Assembly (NCBI GenBank): GCA_002840715.1
Contig: PHBW01000008.1
Span: 62,001-126,000 of the forward strand
Source: Chloroflexi bacterium HGW-Chloroflexi-4
Lineage (GTDB): Bacteria; Chloroflexota; Anaerolineae; Anaerolineales; Anaerolineaceae
Direction: 5' to 3'
DNA length: 64,000 nucleotides
A program made the translations under genes and the position numbers. Position 1 is the stretch's first letter; the number at the start of each line of letters is the position of its first letter. The notes under the pieces were generated by a model. It did no database searches, was not told the DNA's origin, and worked only from the letters and a program-made list of their open reading frames with translations. This document shows positions 17,886-26,271 of the stretch, in pieces.

Positions 17886-18947
17886 ATGAGTCAAGAATTC
17901 TCGCGTCGCAACTTTCTAAAATTGACAGGCTTGACCCTTTCTAGCCTGGCCTTTACACCTGCATTCAATTTCGCAGAATTACAAGACAGTGGACCGTTGA
18001 TTCGCGTGGCTGTAGATTCATCCCAATCTTTAAGTGTTTACAGCCGCCCGGATGAAGAAAGCACAATCAAGTTTCAACGCCAGCGTGATGAAATTATGCC
18101 AGTTTATTATGAAGTTATCTCGGATAAAAAACCCAAATACAATCCCAAATGGTATCGCGTCTGGGGCGGCTTTATCCATTGCGCCGCTGTTCAACCGGTG
18201 GAAGTTAAACTTAATCAGGTGCCATCTTTTCTACCCGAGGGCTTGACCGCCATCGAAATAACGGTGCCATTTACTCAAAGCATGTTCCAGCGCACCCCCG
18301 GTGTGTGGACCGAGAGCTACCGACTCTATTTTGACACCGTCCATTGGGCGGTAGGGATTGCCGAAGGACCTGACGGAGAACCGTGGTTTCGCATTCGCGA
18401 TGAGATGTTGAAATATGCTGAAAATCTGGATTACTACATCCCTGCAAAACATGCCCGTGTCGTGCCGCCATCAGAAATGTCACCCCTTGCTACGGATGTG
18501 CCCCCCGAGAAGAAATTTATCGAAGTCTCTCTCGAGAATCAGGAATTAACCGCTTACGAAGACGGCAAAATCGTTTTGCATACCAAAATTTCTTCCGGCC
18601 TCAATTACACCCCACCCACCGGCTCCACCTGGAAAACCCCAACCGGGTATTTCAATGTTCAATCAAAAATGCTTTCCAAACATATGGGTTATCCGGAACC
18701 TTACAATAATTACACCAACGGTGCTTATGTGCTGCCAGGTGTTTCATGGACTTCATTCTTTGAAATGACCAACGGCGTCGCCTTTCATGGCACGCATTGG
18801 CACCAAGATTTTGGCGTCCCCAAAAGCCACGGATGCATCAACATGCTGACCGACGAAGCACGCTGGCTTTACCGGTGGGTGACACCAGAAGCCGATCACC
18901 AATTAATGGAAACCATCGGTTTCGGAACACTGGTGCATGTTTACTAA
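17886..18947 (+). CDS. L,D-transpeptidase (YkuD domain), twin-arginine-type signal
   Basis: A 353-residue exported enzyme that forms 3-3 peptidoglycan cross-links or anchors proteins to the wall. The N-terminus carries SRRNFLK followed by a hydrophobic stretch, a Tat-type signal. Residues 35-110 and 120-195 look like SH3-type repeats (YSRPDEES, KYNPKWYRVWGGFIH). The catalytic YkuD domain covers about 208-353 with H301 (FHGTHWH), H315 and nucleophile C317 in KSHGCINM. It is separated from recJ by 30 bp with its own -10 element, so it is probably an independent gene. It converges on hemW. Confidence 0.9.
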   Translation: MSQEFSRRNFLKLTGLTLSSLAFTPAFNFAELQDSGPLIRVAVDSSQSLSVYSRPDEESTIKFQRQRDEIMPVYYEVISDKKPKYNPKWYRVWGGFIHCAAVQPVEVKLNQVPSFLPEGLTAIEITVPFTQSMFQRTPGVWTESYRLYFDTVHWAVGIAEGPDGEPWFRIRDEMLKYAENLDYYIPAKHARVVPPSEMSPLATDVPPEKKFIEVSLENQELTAYEDGKIVLHTKISSGLNYTPPTGSTWKTPTGYFNVQSKMLSKHMGYPEPYNNYTNGAYVLPGVSWTSFFEMTNGVAFHGTHWHQDFGVPKSHGCINMLTDEARWLYRWVTPEADHQLMETIGFGTLVHVY

Positions 18948-18956
18948 TTTTTTCAG

Positions 18957-20159
18957 TTAGAGTGAATCCAATGGTGGGTTTCCCACAAATTGAGCAAAAA
19001 CATTGTTACCAAACAACCGTCCTCGCCGGGTAAGGCGAAGACGAGTTTTATCCTGCGGATGTGGTTCAATCAATCCATTTTTTACCAAGTAGTTTATCTG
19101 TTTCCCAAAAGCTCCTTCCAAATTGTGTCCAAACATGGTTTGAAAAACATTTTGCGACACCCCTTCATCAGTTAGTCTGAAACCGACCATCAGAAATTCC
19201 TGCATCAGATCCCAGGTCGATAGCTGGTCAAGTCTTTCTCCTGCCGGTCCGGTTGGAAATACAACTTGCTGATTTTGATTTACCTTGCGGATGTACTCAA
19301 GGATCGCGCCAGTATTTTCGTTGCGGATGCCATTGACAAACCCATGTGCTCCTGCACCAAAACCAAAATATGGTAAAAATCGCCAATATTGCAAATTGTG
19401 CTGGCAGCGGTTGTCATCCTCGGCTCGTTTCGCCCAATTTGAGATTTCGTATTGCAAATAGTCTGCCTGCTCCAACCTGTCCATGGCAATTTCATACATG
19501 TCCGCTGCCAGGTCATCATCGGGACCTTGAAGCAGACCACGGGCCACCCAACGGTGCATGGGTGTGCCTTCTTCAACGATCAATGAATAAAGAGAGAAAT
19601 GATCAATATTTTCAGCCAAAGCAAGGTTGAGGGTTTCCTCCCATCGCTCAAGACTTTGCCCGGGGATACCAAAGATCAGATCCAGGTTAATATGGTTAAA
19701 TCCAGCCTGTTTGCTCCACGCGACGGCATTGATTACATCTTCATGGTGATGTTGGCGATCCAGAATGTGTAAATCATCTGGATGCGCAGATTGCATTCCA
19801 AAACTGATGCGGTTGATGCCTGCATCATGTAACCCTGCCAAATAGTCCCGATTAACTGTTCCGGGGTTGGCTTCGATGGTGATTTCTGTCGTTAATGACA
19901 GATCAAAGAAATTTCTACATGTTTCAAAGAGTTGTTTATATTGTTGAATGGATAATAAAGAGGGTGTTCCGCCGCCAAAAAAGATGGTTCCAACTTTGAG
20001 GTTTTGACCGGAGGAGACAGAGACCATTTTAATTTCGTTACACACAGCATCCACATATTGCGGTATAAAAGATTTCATGCCCGCAAATGTGTTAAAATCA
20101 CAATATCCGCATCTGCGGTTGCAAAAAGGAACGTGAAAATAGAGGCTGATGGTATTCAT
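18957..20159 (-). CDS. hemW: HemW-like radical SAM protein (heme chaperone)
   Basis: A 400-residue radical SAM protein. The 4Fe-4S motif is C13-x3-C17-x2-C20 in FCNRRCGYCDF. The residue after the last Cys is not followed by the extra Cys seen in true HemN, which argues for HemW, a heme-binding and heme-delivering chaperone, rather than coproporphyrinogen dehydrogenase. Other family stretches are FFGGGTPSLL, ITIEANPGT, RISFGMQSAHPDDL and HINLDLIFGIPGQ. The C-terminal HemN-type helical domain is present. The ATG at 20159 has no strong ribosome site. It is monocistronic and divergent from the LysM gene. Confidence 0.88.
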   Translation of the reverse strand: MNTISLYFHVPFCNRRCGYCDFNTFAGMKSFIPQYVDAVCNEIKMVSVSSGQNLKVGTIFFGGGTPSLLSIQQYKQLFETCRNFFDLSLTTEITIEANPGTVNRDYLAGLHDAGINRISFGMQSAHPDDLHILDRQHHHEDVINAVAWSKQAGFNHINLDLIFGIPGQSLERWEETLNLALAENIDHFSLYSLIVEEGTPMHRWVARGLLQGPDDDLAADMYEIAMDRLEQADYLQYEISNWAKRAEDDNRCQHNLQYWRFLPYFGFGAGAHGFVNGIRNENTGAILEYIRKVNQNQQVVFPTGPAGERLDQLSTWDLMQEFLMVGFRLTDEGVSQNVFQTMFGHNLEGAFGKQINYLVKNGLIEPHPQDKTRLRLTRRGRLFGNNVFAQFVGNPPLDSL

Positions 20160-20218
20160 CGATTTCTAGAATATCACACACTCATACCCTTGCAAAGGAA
20201 ACCAGTGGTCTTTAGTGA

Positions 20219-20227
20219 TGTTATAAT
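20219..20227 (+). promoter_or_regulatory. Extended -10 promoter for the LysM gene
   Basis: TGTTATAAT, an extended -10 with a perfect TATAAT at 20222-20227 and no convincing -35. The start would fall near 20234, about 25 nt before the ATG at 20259, with a GAAAGAATAA purine run as a weak ribosome site. Confidence 0.5.
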
Positions 20228-20258
20228 TTCTCTTTTGACCCTCTTGAAAGAATAATAT

Positions 20259-21419
20259 ATGAGTCCTGAATCCAACACTTCACCCAATAAAGTCTGTCCT
20301 ACTTGTGGAACTCGCTTAAGCGAGAACGCCACCCGTTGTCTGGTTTGTGGAAGGAACTTTACCACTTCAACAAAAACTGCCGCAACAAGCCCGGTGCAAT
20401 CACCCAAACTGCCCGAATTGAAATTAAGTCTGCCGGCCGCACTTGGCCTGGTCGTGCTGGTTTTGGGTCTCGGCGCCGCATTGATCTTTGTAATTCTAAA
20501 GGGAACCGGCAGCATTGCTGAACCGACTGTAACTCCAACGGTTACATTAACCCCAACCAGCACTAACACGCCTGCTCCGACCACCGAGCCTACTTTAGCA
20601 CCAACCCCCACAAATTTACCTCCCATCAGTTATGTGGTAAAAGCGCAAGATTCTTGCAGTTTAATTGCTGCAATCTATGGTGTTTCTGTGGGCAGCATCA
20701 CAAAATTGAATAATCTGGACGCAGAATGTCTGACTTTAACAGAAGGCCAAACCATTCTGGTGCCTGTACCCACCCCAACCGCATCCCCCATGCCGACTGC
20801 CACCTTAAGCGCCCAGGAAGCCACTGAAAATGCCTGCGGCACGTATCCATATACTGTTGTTGAAAATGACACCTTGATGGGCATCTCCTTAAATTACAAC
20901 ATCAGCGTGGATTCCATCAAGACTTTTAATAATTTGAATTCAGATATAGTATATGAAGGTATGCGTTTGTCACTGCCATTGTGTGAAAGAAAACCCACCG
21001 CGGGCCCAACCCCGACGCCAACACTGCCACCGCCTTATTCGCAGCCAAGCCTCTTGCTGCCCGCGGATGGCACAGTTTATACCAACCTGAATGACACCAT
21101 TACTCTGCAATGGGCATCAGTCGGCACTTTACGCGAAAACGACCGCTATGCAATCACGGTTGAAGATGTCACCTCGGGCGGCGAAAAGAAATTGACCCAA
21201 TATGTTACCGAGACCAAATTCATCGTCCCGGCCAGCATGCGCCCGCTGGATAATACCAACCACATCTTCAGATGGTCTGTTGTTGTGGTCAGACAAAATG
21301 GCTCAACCTCCGACGGTGAACCCATTTATGTCAATTTTGGCACCGTCAGCCTCTATCGCGTCTTTGGCTGGTCTGGTACAGGCTCGGGTTCCAACACTTC
21401 ACCTACTTCAACCCCGTAA
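20259..21419 (+). CDS. Membrane protein with cytosolic zinc ribbon and two exported LysM domains
   Basis: A 386-residue protein with a clear domain order. A zinc ribbon is at 13-30 (C13-x2-C16, C27-x2-C30). One membrane helix lies at about 58-80, followed by a Thr/Pro-rich linker. LysM 1 is at about 124-170 (SYVVKAQDSCSLIAAIYGVS), a second linker follows, then LysM 2 at 196-241 (YPYTVVENDTLMGISLNYNI). A beta-sandwich-like tail is at 262-375. LysM domains bind peptidoglycan or chitin-type sugars, so the outer part probably holds the wall while the ribbon faces the cytosol. Partner and signal are unknown. It is a single gene closed by a terminator. Confidence 0.8.
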   Translation: MSPESNTSPNKVCPTCGTRLSENATRCLVCGRNFTTSTKTAATSPVQSPKLPELKLSLPAALGLVVLVLGLGAALIFVILKGTGSIAEPTVTPTVTLTPTSTNTPAPTTEPTLAPTPTNLPPISYVVKAQDSCSLIAAIYGVSVGSITKLNNLDAECLTLTEGQTILVPVPTPTASPMPTATLSAQEATENACGTYPYTVVENDTLMGISLNYNISVDSIKTFNNLNSDIVYEGMRLSLPLCERKPTAGPTPTPTLPPPYSQPSLLLPADGTVYTNLNDTITLQWASVGTLRENDRYAITVEDVTSGGEKKLTQYVTETKFIVPASMRPLDNTNHIFRWSVVVVRQNGSTSDGEPIYVNFGTVSLYRVFGWSGTGSGSNTSPTSTP

Positions 21420-21443
21420 AAAAGACCGCATAGTATTAAAATT

Positions 21444-21470
21444 AAAATCCCGAATAATATTCGGGATTTT
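21444..21470. terminator. Bidirectional intrinsic terminator
   Basis: Inverted repeat AAAATCCCGAA-5 nt-TTCGGGATTTT with T runs on both strands, between the LysM gene (plus) and trxB (minus). Confidence 0.88.
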
Positions 21471-21493
21471 TTTGTTTGACACTATTTCAAAAA

Positions 21494-22411
21494 TTATTCA
21501 GATAAAAATCGGCCAGCTTCAATTGCTGCAGCCGCACCCATACCAGCTGAAGTGACGACCTGTTTGAAATCTGCATCAGCAGCCTCACCAGAGGCAAAAA
21601 CTCCCGGCACACTGGTATGCATTTTGGAATCCACCTTGATGAAATTGCGTTCATCCATTTCAAGTTGACCTTTATAAAGGTCATTGTTGGGTGTGTGTCC
21701 AATGAAAATAAAGATCCCATCTGTCTCAAAGGTGGATTCTACGCCGGTTTTCACATTTGAGATCAACAAATTTTCAACTTTTCCAGTGCCCCTGATCTCT
21801 TTGACCACTGAATCCAGCACCAATTTGATCTTTGGGTTTTCGTGCATCCGTTTCTGCAAAATCGCACCGGCACGGAAGGCATCCCTTCTGTGGATGATGG
21901 TCACTTCAGTGGCGTAGCGTGTTAAGAAGAGCGCCTCTTCAAGTGCACTGTCTCCACCGCCCACCACAGCCACTTTTTTTTCTTTGAAAAACCAGCCATC
22001 ACAAGTGGCGCAATATGATACGCCTTTACCTAATAATGTGTCCTCACCCGGAATATTCAACTTGACCGGACTGGCACCCGTTGCGATGATAACCGCTTCT
22101 GCAAGAATTTCTTTGCCATAGGTGTTGATCTTAAAAGGTCTCTTGCTGAAATCCACAGCAGTAACTGAGTCATATTCCATCCTGGCGCCAAAACGTTCAG
22201 CCTGTTTTTGAAACAAGTCGCCCAATTCAGATCCGCCCACACCGTCTGGAAAGCCCGGATAATTTTCAATGGTATGCGTGAGGGCAGCTTGTCCGCCAGG
22301 CTGCAATCCTGTCAGCACGAGCGGATTTAACTCGGCTCGAGCCGCGTAAAGTGCAGCAGAATATCCAGCCGGACCAGCCCCCAGAACAACAACTTTTTCA
22401 ATACCTTCCAT
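21494..22411 (-). CDS. trxB: Thioredoxin-disulfide reductase
   Basis: A 305-residue flavoprotein that passes electrons from NADPH to thioredoxin. The FAD-binding motif GAGPAGYSAA is at 11-20. The redox pair C134/C137 lies in VSYCATCDGWFF, the NADPH-binding motif is VVGGGDSALEEALFL, and the second FAD motif is GVFASGEAADADFKQVVTSA. Length and order are standard. No thioredoxin gene is visible in the window. It is the last gene of a minus-strand group and starts 3 bp after the aminotransferase stop, so it is probably co-transcribed, although the functional tie is unclear. Ferredoxin-dependent relatives exist, but the nucleotide motif supports NADPH use. Confidence 0.93.
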   Translation of the reverse strand: MEGIEKVVVLGAGPAGYSAALYAARAELNPLVLTGLQPGGQAALTHTIENYPGFPDGVGGSELGDLFQKQAERFGARMEYDSVTAVDFSKRPFKINTYGKEILAEAVIIATGASPVKLNIPGEDTLLGKGVSYCATCDGWFFKEKKVAVVGGGDSALEEALFLTRYATEVTIIHRRDAFRAGAILQKRMHENPKIKLVLDSVVKEIRGTGKVENLLISNVKTGVESTFETDGIFIFIGHTPNNDLYKGQLEMDERNFIKVDSKMHTSVPGVFASGEAADADFKQVVTSAGMGAAAAIEAGRFLSE

Positions 22412-22414
22412 CTC

Positions 22415-23770
22415 TTACTCCCGATTCTTGGCAATTTTATCTGTGATGTTTAATGCATTATCAAGTACTTCAAATCCCTGGGCCAATTCACTATCAGTGA
22501 TGATGAGCGGAGGAATCAATAATATGATGTTCCAATGGGTATAAAGATACACCCCATGGTCAAGTAAAAATTGTTTCAAGGCTGTCATTTCAGGGCTGCC
22601 CAAGCCGTAACCTGCTGTGGGTTCACGCGAGGTTTTGTCCTTGACCAACTCAATAGCCCCGAACAATCCAATCGAACGTACCTCGCCCACGGAGGGATGT
22701 CTTTCAACCAGTTCTGCCATCATCTCGGCCATCACCTGCCCCCTTTGCTTGGACATTTCAATTAGGTGATCCTGCTTAATAACCTCGATGTTGGCAATGG
22801 CAGCCGCCATGGAAACTGGATGTGCATTATAGGTTAATCCACCCTGAAAAACGCGCTCATTGAAGGTGGCTGCGATTTCGGGTTTCATGGCTACAGCCCC
22901 GAGCGGAGCATATGCAGAGGTCAGGCCTTTAGCCATTGTCATAATGTCTGGCACAACATTCCAGTGATCCACGGCGAACCACTCACCTGTACGACCAAAT
23001 CCACTCATGACTTCATCAGCGATCATAACAATCTGGTATTTATCACATAATGCCCGCACACCCTGCATATAACCTGCAGGCGGCACAAAAATGCCGTTGG
23101 TGCCGGTGACCGATTCGATCATGACTGCGGCGATTGTTTCAGGCCCTTCATACTGAATGATCTCTTCAAGATGATTCAGGTAATCCTGAGCAAATTCTTC
23201 ATCGCTGATATTTGGATTCAATCGGTGAAATGTGGAACGGTAGCGATAGGGATCGAGAAAATGCACCACCCCCGGCATGACCGTAGGTTCCCAAGCTACC
23301 CGGCGTGGATCGCCGGTGGCCGCAATGGCGCCGTAAGAAGCACCGTGGTACGAGCGGTATCTGGTAAGAATCTTGTGTTTGCCAGTGTAAGCTCTGGCTA
23401 GTTTTATGGCATTCTCGTTGGCATCCGCTCCGCCCAAAGTGTAAAGAAATTTGGTCAATCCGGACGGACAGATCTCACTCAATAGTTTGCCTAGCACAGC
23501 CCGTGGTTTGGTGGCCATGCCCGGCCCGGCATAAGGCAGTTCACGCACTTGATCAATCATGGCATTAATAATTCGCTCATCACCGTGACCAATATTGACA
23601 CACATGGTCATCGAGTTTAGATCAAGGTAACGGTTATCTTGCACATCCCAAAAATAAACACCCTTGGCACGTTTGATAGCAATGGGGTTGACTTTGGATT
23701 GCGCCGACCAAGTCCAAAAATTGTGTTCCATCGAAAGCGGCAAGATTTCATTATCCTGAAGTTCGATCAT
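22415..23770 (-). CDS. Class III (PLP-dependent) aminotransferase
   Basis: A 451-residue omega-aminotransferase-type enzyme. PLP binding is shown by D252 in MIADEVMSGFGRTG and Schiff-base K281 in MAKGLTSAYAPLGAV. Other family segments are LYTLGGADANENAIKLARAYTG and SYHGASYGAIAATGDP. Class III enzymes transfer amino groups between omega-amino compounds (taurine, beta-alanine, putrescine, GABA) and keto acids. LGGADANENA and RSYHGASYGA resemble the taurine/beta-alanine:pyruvate group, but the substrate cannot be fixed. It lies between a cyclase-family hydrolase and trxB on the minus strand, with a 40-bp gap to the cyclase, suggesting a small catabolic operon. Confidence 0.88.
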   Translation of the reverse strand: MIELQDNEILPLSMEHNFWTWSAQSKVNPIAIKRAKGVYFWDVQDNRYLDLNSMTMCVNIGHGDERIINAMIDQVRELPYAGPGMATKPRAVLGKLLSEICPSGLTKFLYTLGGADANENAIKLARAYTGKHKILTRYRSYHGASYGAIAATGDPRRVAWEPTVMPGVVHFLDPYRYRSTFHRLNPNISDEEFAQDYLNHLEEIIQYEGPETIAAVMIESVTGTNGIFVPPAGYMQGVRALCDKYQIVMIADEVMSGFGRTGEWFAVDHWNVVPDIMTMAKGLTSAYAPLGAVAMKPEIAATFNERVFQGGLTYNAHPVSMAAAIANIEVIKQDHLIEMSKQRGQVMAEMMAELVERHPSVGEVRSIGLFGAIELVKDKTSREPTAGYGLGSPEMTALKQFLLDHGVYLYTHWNIILLIPPLIITDSELAQGFEVLDNALNITDKIAKNRE

Positions 23771-23810
23771 TTCACCTCATAATGAACAGAAGTTTTAGTT
23801 TTTTTTCAAA

Positions 23811-24446
23811 TTATTCTTGTGTCAAAATCACTCTTGCTGGAGCGCCGTCTGCGCCGTGGAGTTTTAGCGGCAGGCAATACAACGTATACAATCCGGCACT
23901 AACTGAACGAAGATCCAGACCTTCAATGATGATCATATGAGCACCCAATAATTCATCATGGGTGGGTTTGCTGTTCTTGTAGGGTGAGACCGAAATATAA
24001 TCAATGCCAACCAACCGTATACCGCGATTAACCAACGCTTCAGAAGCACTCAGATCAATGCCAACAAAGCCTGGTTGAAATTCGTTGGTTTCCAAATCCC
24101 AATATTTTGAATTGCTGGTCTTAAATAGCAGGCGTTTAGGTTCATCTGAAATCTTTAACGAGGTAATCACGTCAGCAGTAATCACTTTTACAGCTCCAGG
24201 CACTTCCACCACCTGAGCTGGGCCTACCAACACATCCAGCGGCATTTCGTCTGCTTTTGAACCTTCTGCAATGAAGTGAAAAGGAGCATCCACATGAGTG
24301 CCGGTATGAGCACCAAGACTCATAAAAGAGACATTCGCATGTGCTCCCTCTTCAATCTTGGTGCGCCTGTTTAATACCACAAGGGGTTCACCTGGCCAAA
24401 CAGCCATTCCTTCACGAATGGTCAAACTCACATCAAAAATTTTCAT
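23811..24446 (-). CDS. Cyclase-family metal-dependent hydrolase (kynurenine formamidase-like)
   Basis: A 211-residue member of the cyclase/KynB family. The metal motif HxGTHxDxPxH is complete (H47, H51, D53, H57 in GAHTGTHVDAPFHF). Relatives hydrolyse N-formylkynurenine, isatin or other amides and lactams. A GIDYISVSPYKN segment near residue 145 and the C-terminal YTLYCLPLKLHGADGAPARV are typical. No tryptophan-catabolic gene is nearby, so the kynurenine role is not supported. It starts 2 bp after the CapA stop and precedes the aminotransferase, which suggests that the two enzymes act on one nitrogen compound. Confidence 0.85.
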   Translation of the reverse strand: MKIFDVSLTIREGMAVWPGEPLVVLNRRTKIEEGAHANVSFMSLGAHTGTHVDAPFHFIAEGSKADEMPLDVLVGPAQVVEVPGAVKVITADVITSLKISDEPKRLLFKTSNSKYWDLETNEFQPGFVGIDLSASEALVNRGIRLVGIDYISVSPYKNSKPTHDELLGAHMIIIEGLDLRSVSAGLYTLYCLPLKLHGADGAPARVILTQE

Positions 24447-24448
24447 GT

Positions 24449-26128
24449 TTACCTCATCCCACTGGCATCAAATATTTCACTCAATAACACTTGGCGATCC
24501 TGATAGGTCATCGGCACCGGTCTGGACCAATCCGTCAGTGTGGCCGTCAATAGCTCAGTGTTGATATATTTACCATTGTAAATGATATGGCGGTCATAAA
24601 ACTCACGGATATTATGCGGTTCCATTTGATCAAAGAGAAAATTGCCCAATCCGTAGTGGATCAGGCTATTGTTGACAAATTCAAACCCCATGGGCACATG
24701 CGCCTGCGATCCTTGAACGATATCTGCACCGGCAGTAGCAGCATCTTTAAATTTTTGGCGGTAAAACCCATCGTACATTTGCCTGTCAATTTCTTCTGCT
24801 TGAAAAGTGGTGATCACTATAAAACCTTGAGATTTTAGTTCGGCTATTTTTGTATTCATCCAATCATAATCGCAATTGGCTGACCCTGCCCGTGTTTCTG
24901 TTGCCCAGGCTGTTTCAAACCCAACCGGATTGCAGCCAATAAATGCGATCTTATTGCCGTTAACTTCAGTGGTCGCAGGTTGGATGGCAGCTTCATGGTT
25001 GATACCGCCGCCAAAACTCAACCAGCCGCGTTCCTGATACATCTTAAGCGTTTTGGCAAAATAATCGCCAGGATAATCATTCAAATGATTGCCGGTGGAT
25101 TCCACCACATTAACTCCGATATTTTCAAGAACCTTAATCTGGTCTGGCTTTGAGCAAAACTGCATGGTATAGGCGTCCACATATGCGCAGCCTTCCATGA
25201 AAGACACTTCATTGCTCACATGGCGCAGATCAGCACTCAAAAACCAATCCTTTATCATTTCCACCGGATACTCAAATCCATTAAGGTCAATTTTTTTGAG
25301 GGTCACTCGGGCCAGGGCAGTTGTGCCCGTCATCATGACCACGGTCATTTTTGATTCATCGCGGTTGGTGGTAGGGATGATTGATTTGATTTGATCGATT
25401 TCTGGCTGAAGCAGGGCGGCTGCTTCTTGTGAAGCAGATAGAGAATATGTAATCGTTAACCCATAATTTTCGACATCCATCGGACGGTCAAGCGGGCTGA
25501 TGCCATCAACTTTTAGAATTTTAATCTTAGGTTCAATGTCTTCAAATGGCAGAATGGCAAAGGCATCTGATTGCGCCCACAAGTCTGAGATAAGTTCCTG
25601 CTTTTCAACCAATTTAACGGAAGATTTTTTAGGTAATCCCCAAAATTGTGAGAATGCTTTATACGTGGTCTCTGCCATAAGAATCTGATCATAACCGACG
25701 ATTGAAGTTGTACCGGTTGACCACAGGGATCTCAATTCCACTATCGAAATATTGTCGGCAACCGTATCAAAAGGCACTCCAACGGCATAAATACGCTCAA
25801 ATTGTGCGATTTGAGACAATTCAGCTTGCCCAGATATTTCCAGGACCAAGTCAGCCGTTGTTGAATCATCATTGAGTGTCAGATTTCCATACTCCTGAAT
25901 CCAATCTTGAGGAACAGAATCGGCAAAATAAATGGTTTCAGGCTTGGGGGCGGGTTGAAAAGGGGTTGGGGTTGCTGTAGCGTCACGTGCCGCTAATATT
26001 TGAGTAGCCTTAACCGTATCGGTTGAGATTACTTCTATTGAATGATCATCCCCATTATTCGATGGGGAGCATGAATATAAAATGAGTGAAAAAAGAAAAG
26101 CACCGATTAATAATTTATTTTTTTGCAT
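24449..26128 (-). CDS. CapA-family lipoprotein with extra N-terminal domain
   Basis: A 559-residue exported protein. The signal peptide ends in lipobox LYSC (C20). A Thr/Pro-containing linker is followed by a region (about 65-290) with periplasmic-binding-protein character (IYFADSVPQDW, YDQILMAETTYKAFSQFWGL, WAQSDAFAILPFEDI). The CapA metallophosphatase-like fold begins near 310 and shows FMEGCAYVDAY, VVESTGNHLNDYP, FIGCNPVG and GSQAHVPMGFEF. CapA proteins act in poly-gamma-glutamate or capsule synthesis, yet many family members have no proven role, and no capB/capC genes are seen. It is the first gene of the leftward operon and has its own promoter. Confidence 0.82.
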   Translation of the reverse strand: MQKNKLLIGAFLFSLILYSCSPSNNGDDHSIEVISTDTVKATQILAARDATATPTPFQPAPKPETIYFADSVPQDWIQEYGNLTLNDDSTTADLVLEISGQAELSQIAQFERIYAVGVPFDTVADNISIVELRSLWSTGTTSIVGYDQILMAETTYKAFSQFWGLPKKSSVKLVEKQELISDLWAQSDAFAILPFEDIEPKIKILKVDGISPLDRPMDVENYGLTITYSLSASQEAAALLQPEIDQIKSIIPTTNRDESKMTVVMMTGTTALARVTLKKIDLNGFEYPVEMIKDWFLSADLRHVSNEVSFMEGCAYVDAYTMQFCSKPDQIKVLENIGVNVVESTGNHLNDYPGDYFAKTLKMYQERGWLSFGGGINHEAAIQPATTEVNGNKIAFIGCNPVGFETAWATETRAGSANCDYDWMNTKIAELKSQGFIVITTFQAEEIDRQMYDGFYRQKFKDAATAGADIVQGSQAHVPMGFEFVNNSLIHYGLGNFLFDQMEPHNIREFYDRHIIYNGKYINTELLTATLTDWSRPVPMTYQDRQVLLSEIFDASGMR

Positions 26129-26166
26129 AGAAGGCGTTTTGTCTTTCGTAATGTTTGATAAGCCAA

Positions 26167-26196
26167 ATTATACGCTACCCTGACTGCAAGTTCCAA
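26167..26196 (-). promoter_or_regulatory. Promoter for the capA-cyclase-aminotransferase-trxB operon
   Basis: On the minus strand, TTGGAA (26191-26196), 18 bp, perfect TATAAT (26167-26172). The start would be near 26160, about 30 nt upstream of the capA-like ATG. Confidence 0.6.
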
Positions 26197-26271
26197 ACAA
26201 GAAAAATTTGATAGCTCCTGATAGAGTTCACCGATATAATGCAATAAGAAACTAAATTATAAGGAATGATT

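Noticed and set aside
18957-20159. HemN (oxygen-independent coproporphyrinogen dehydrogenase)
   Set aside because: The radical SAM motif ends CxxCDF without the extra Cys of HemN, which fits HemW.
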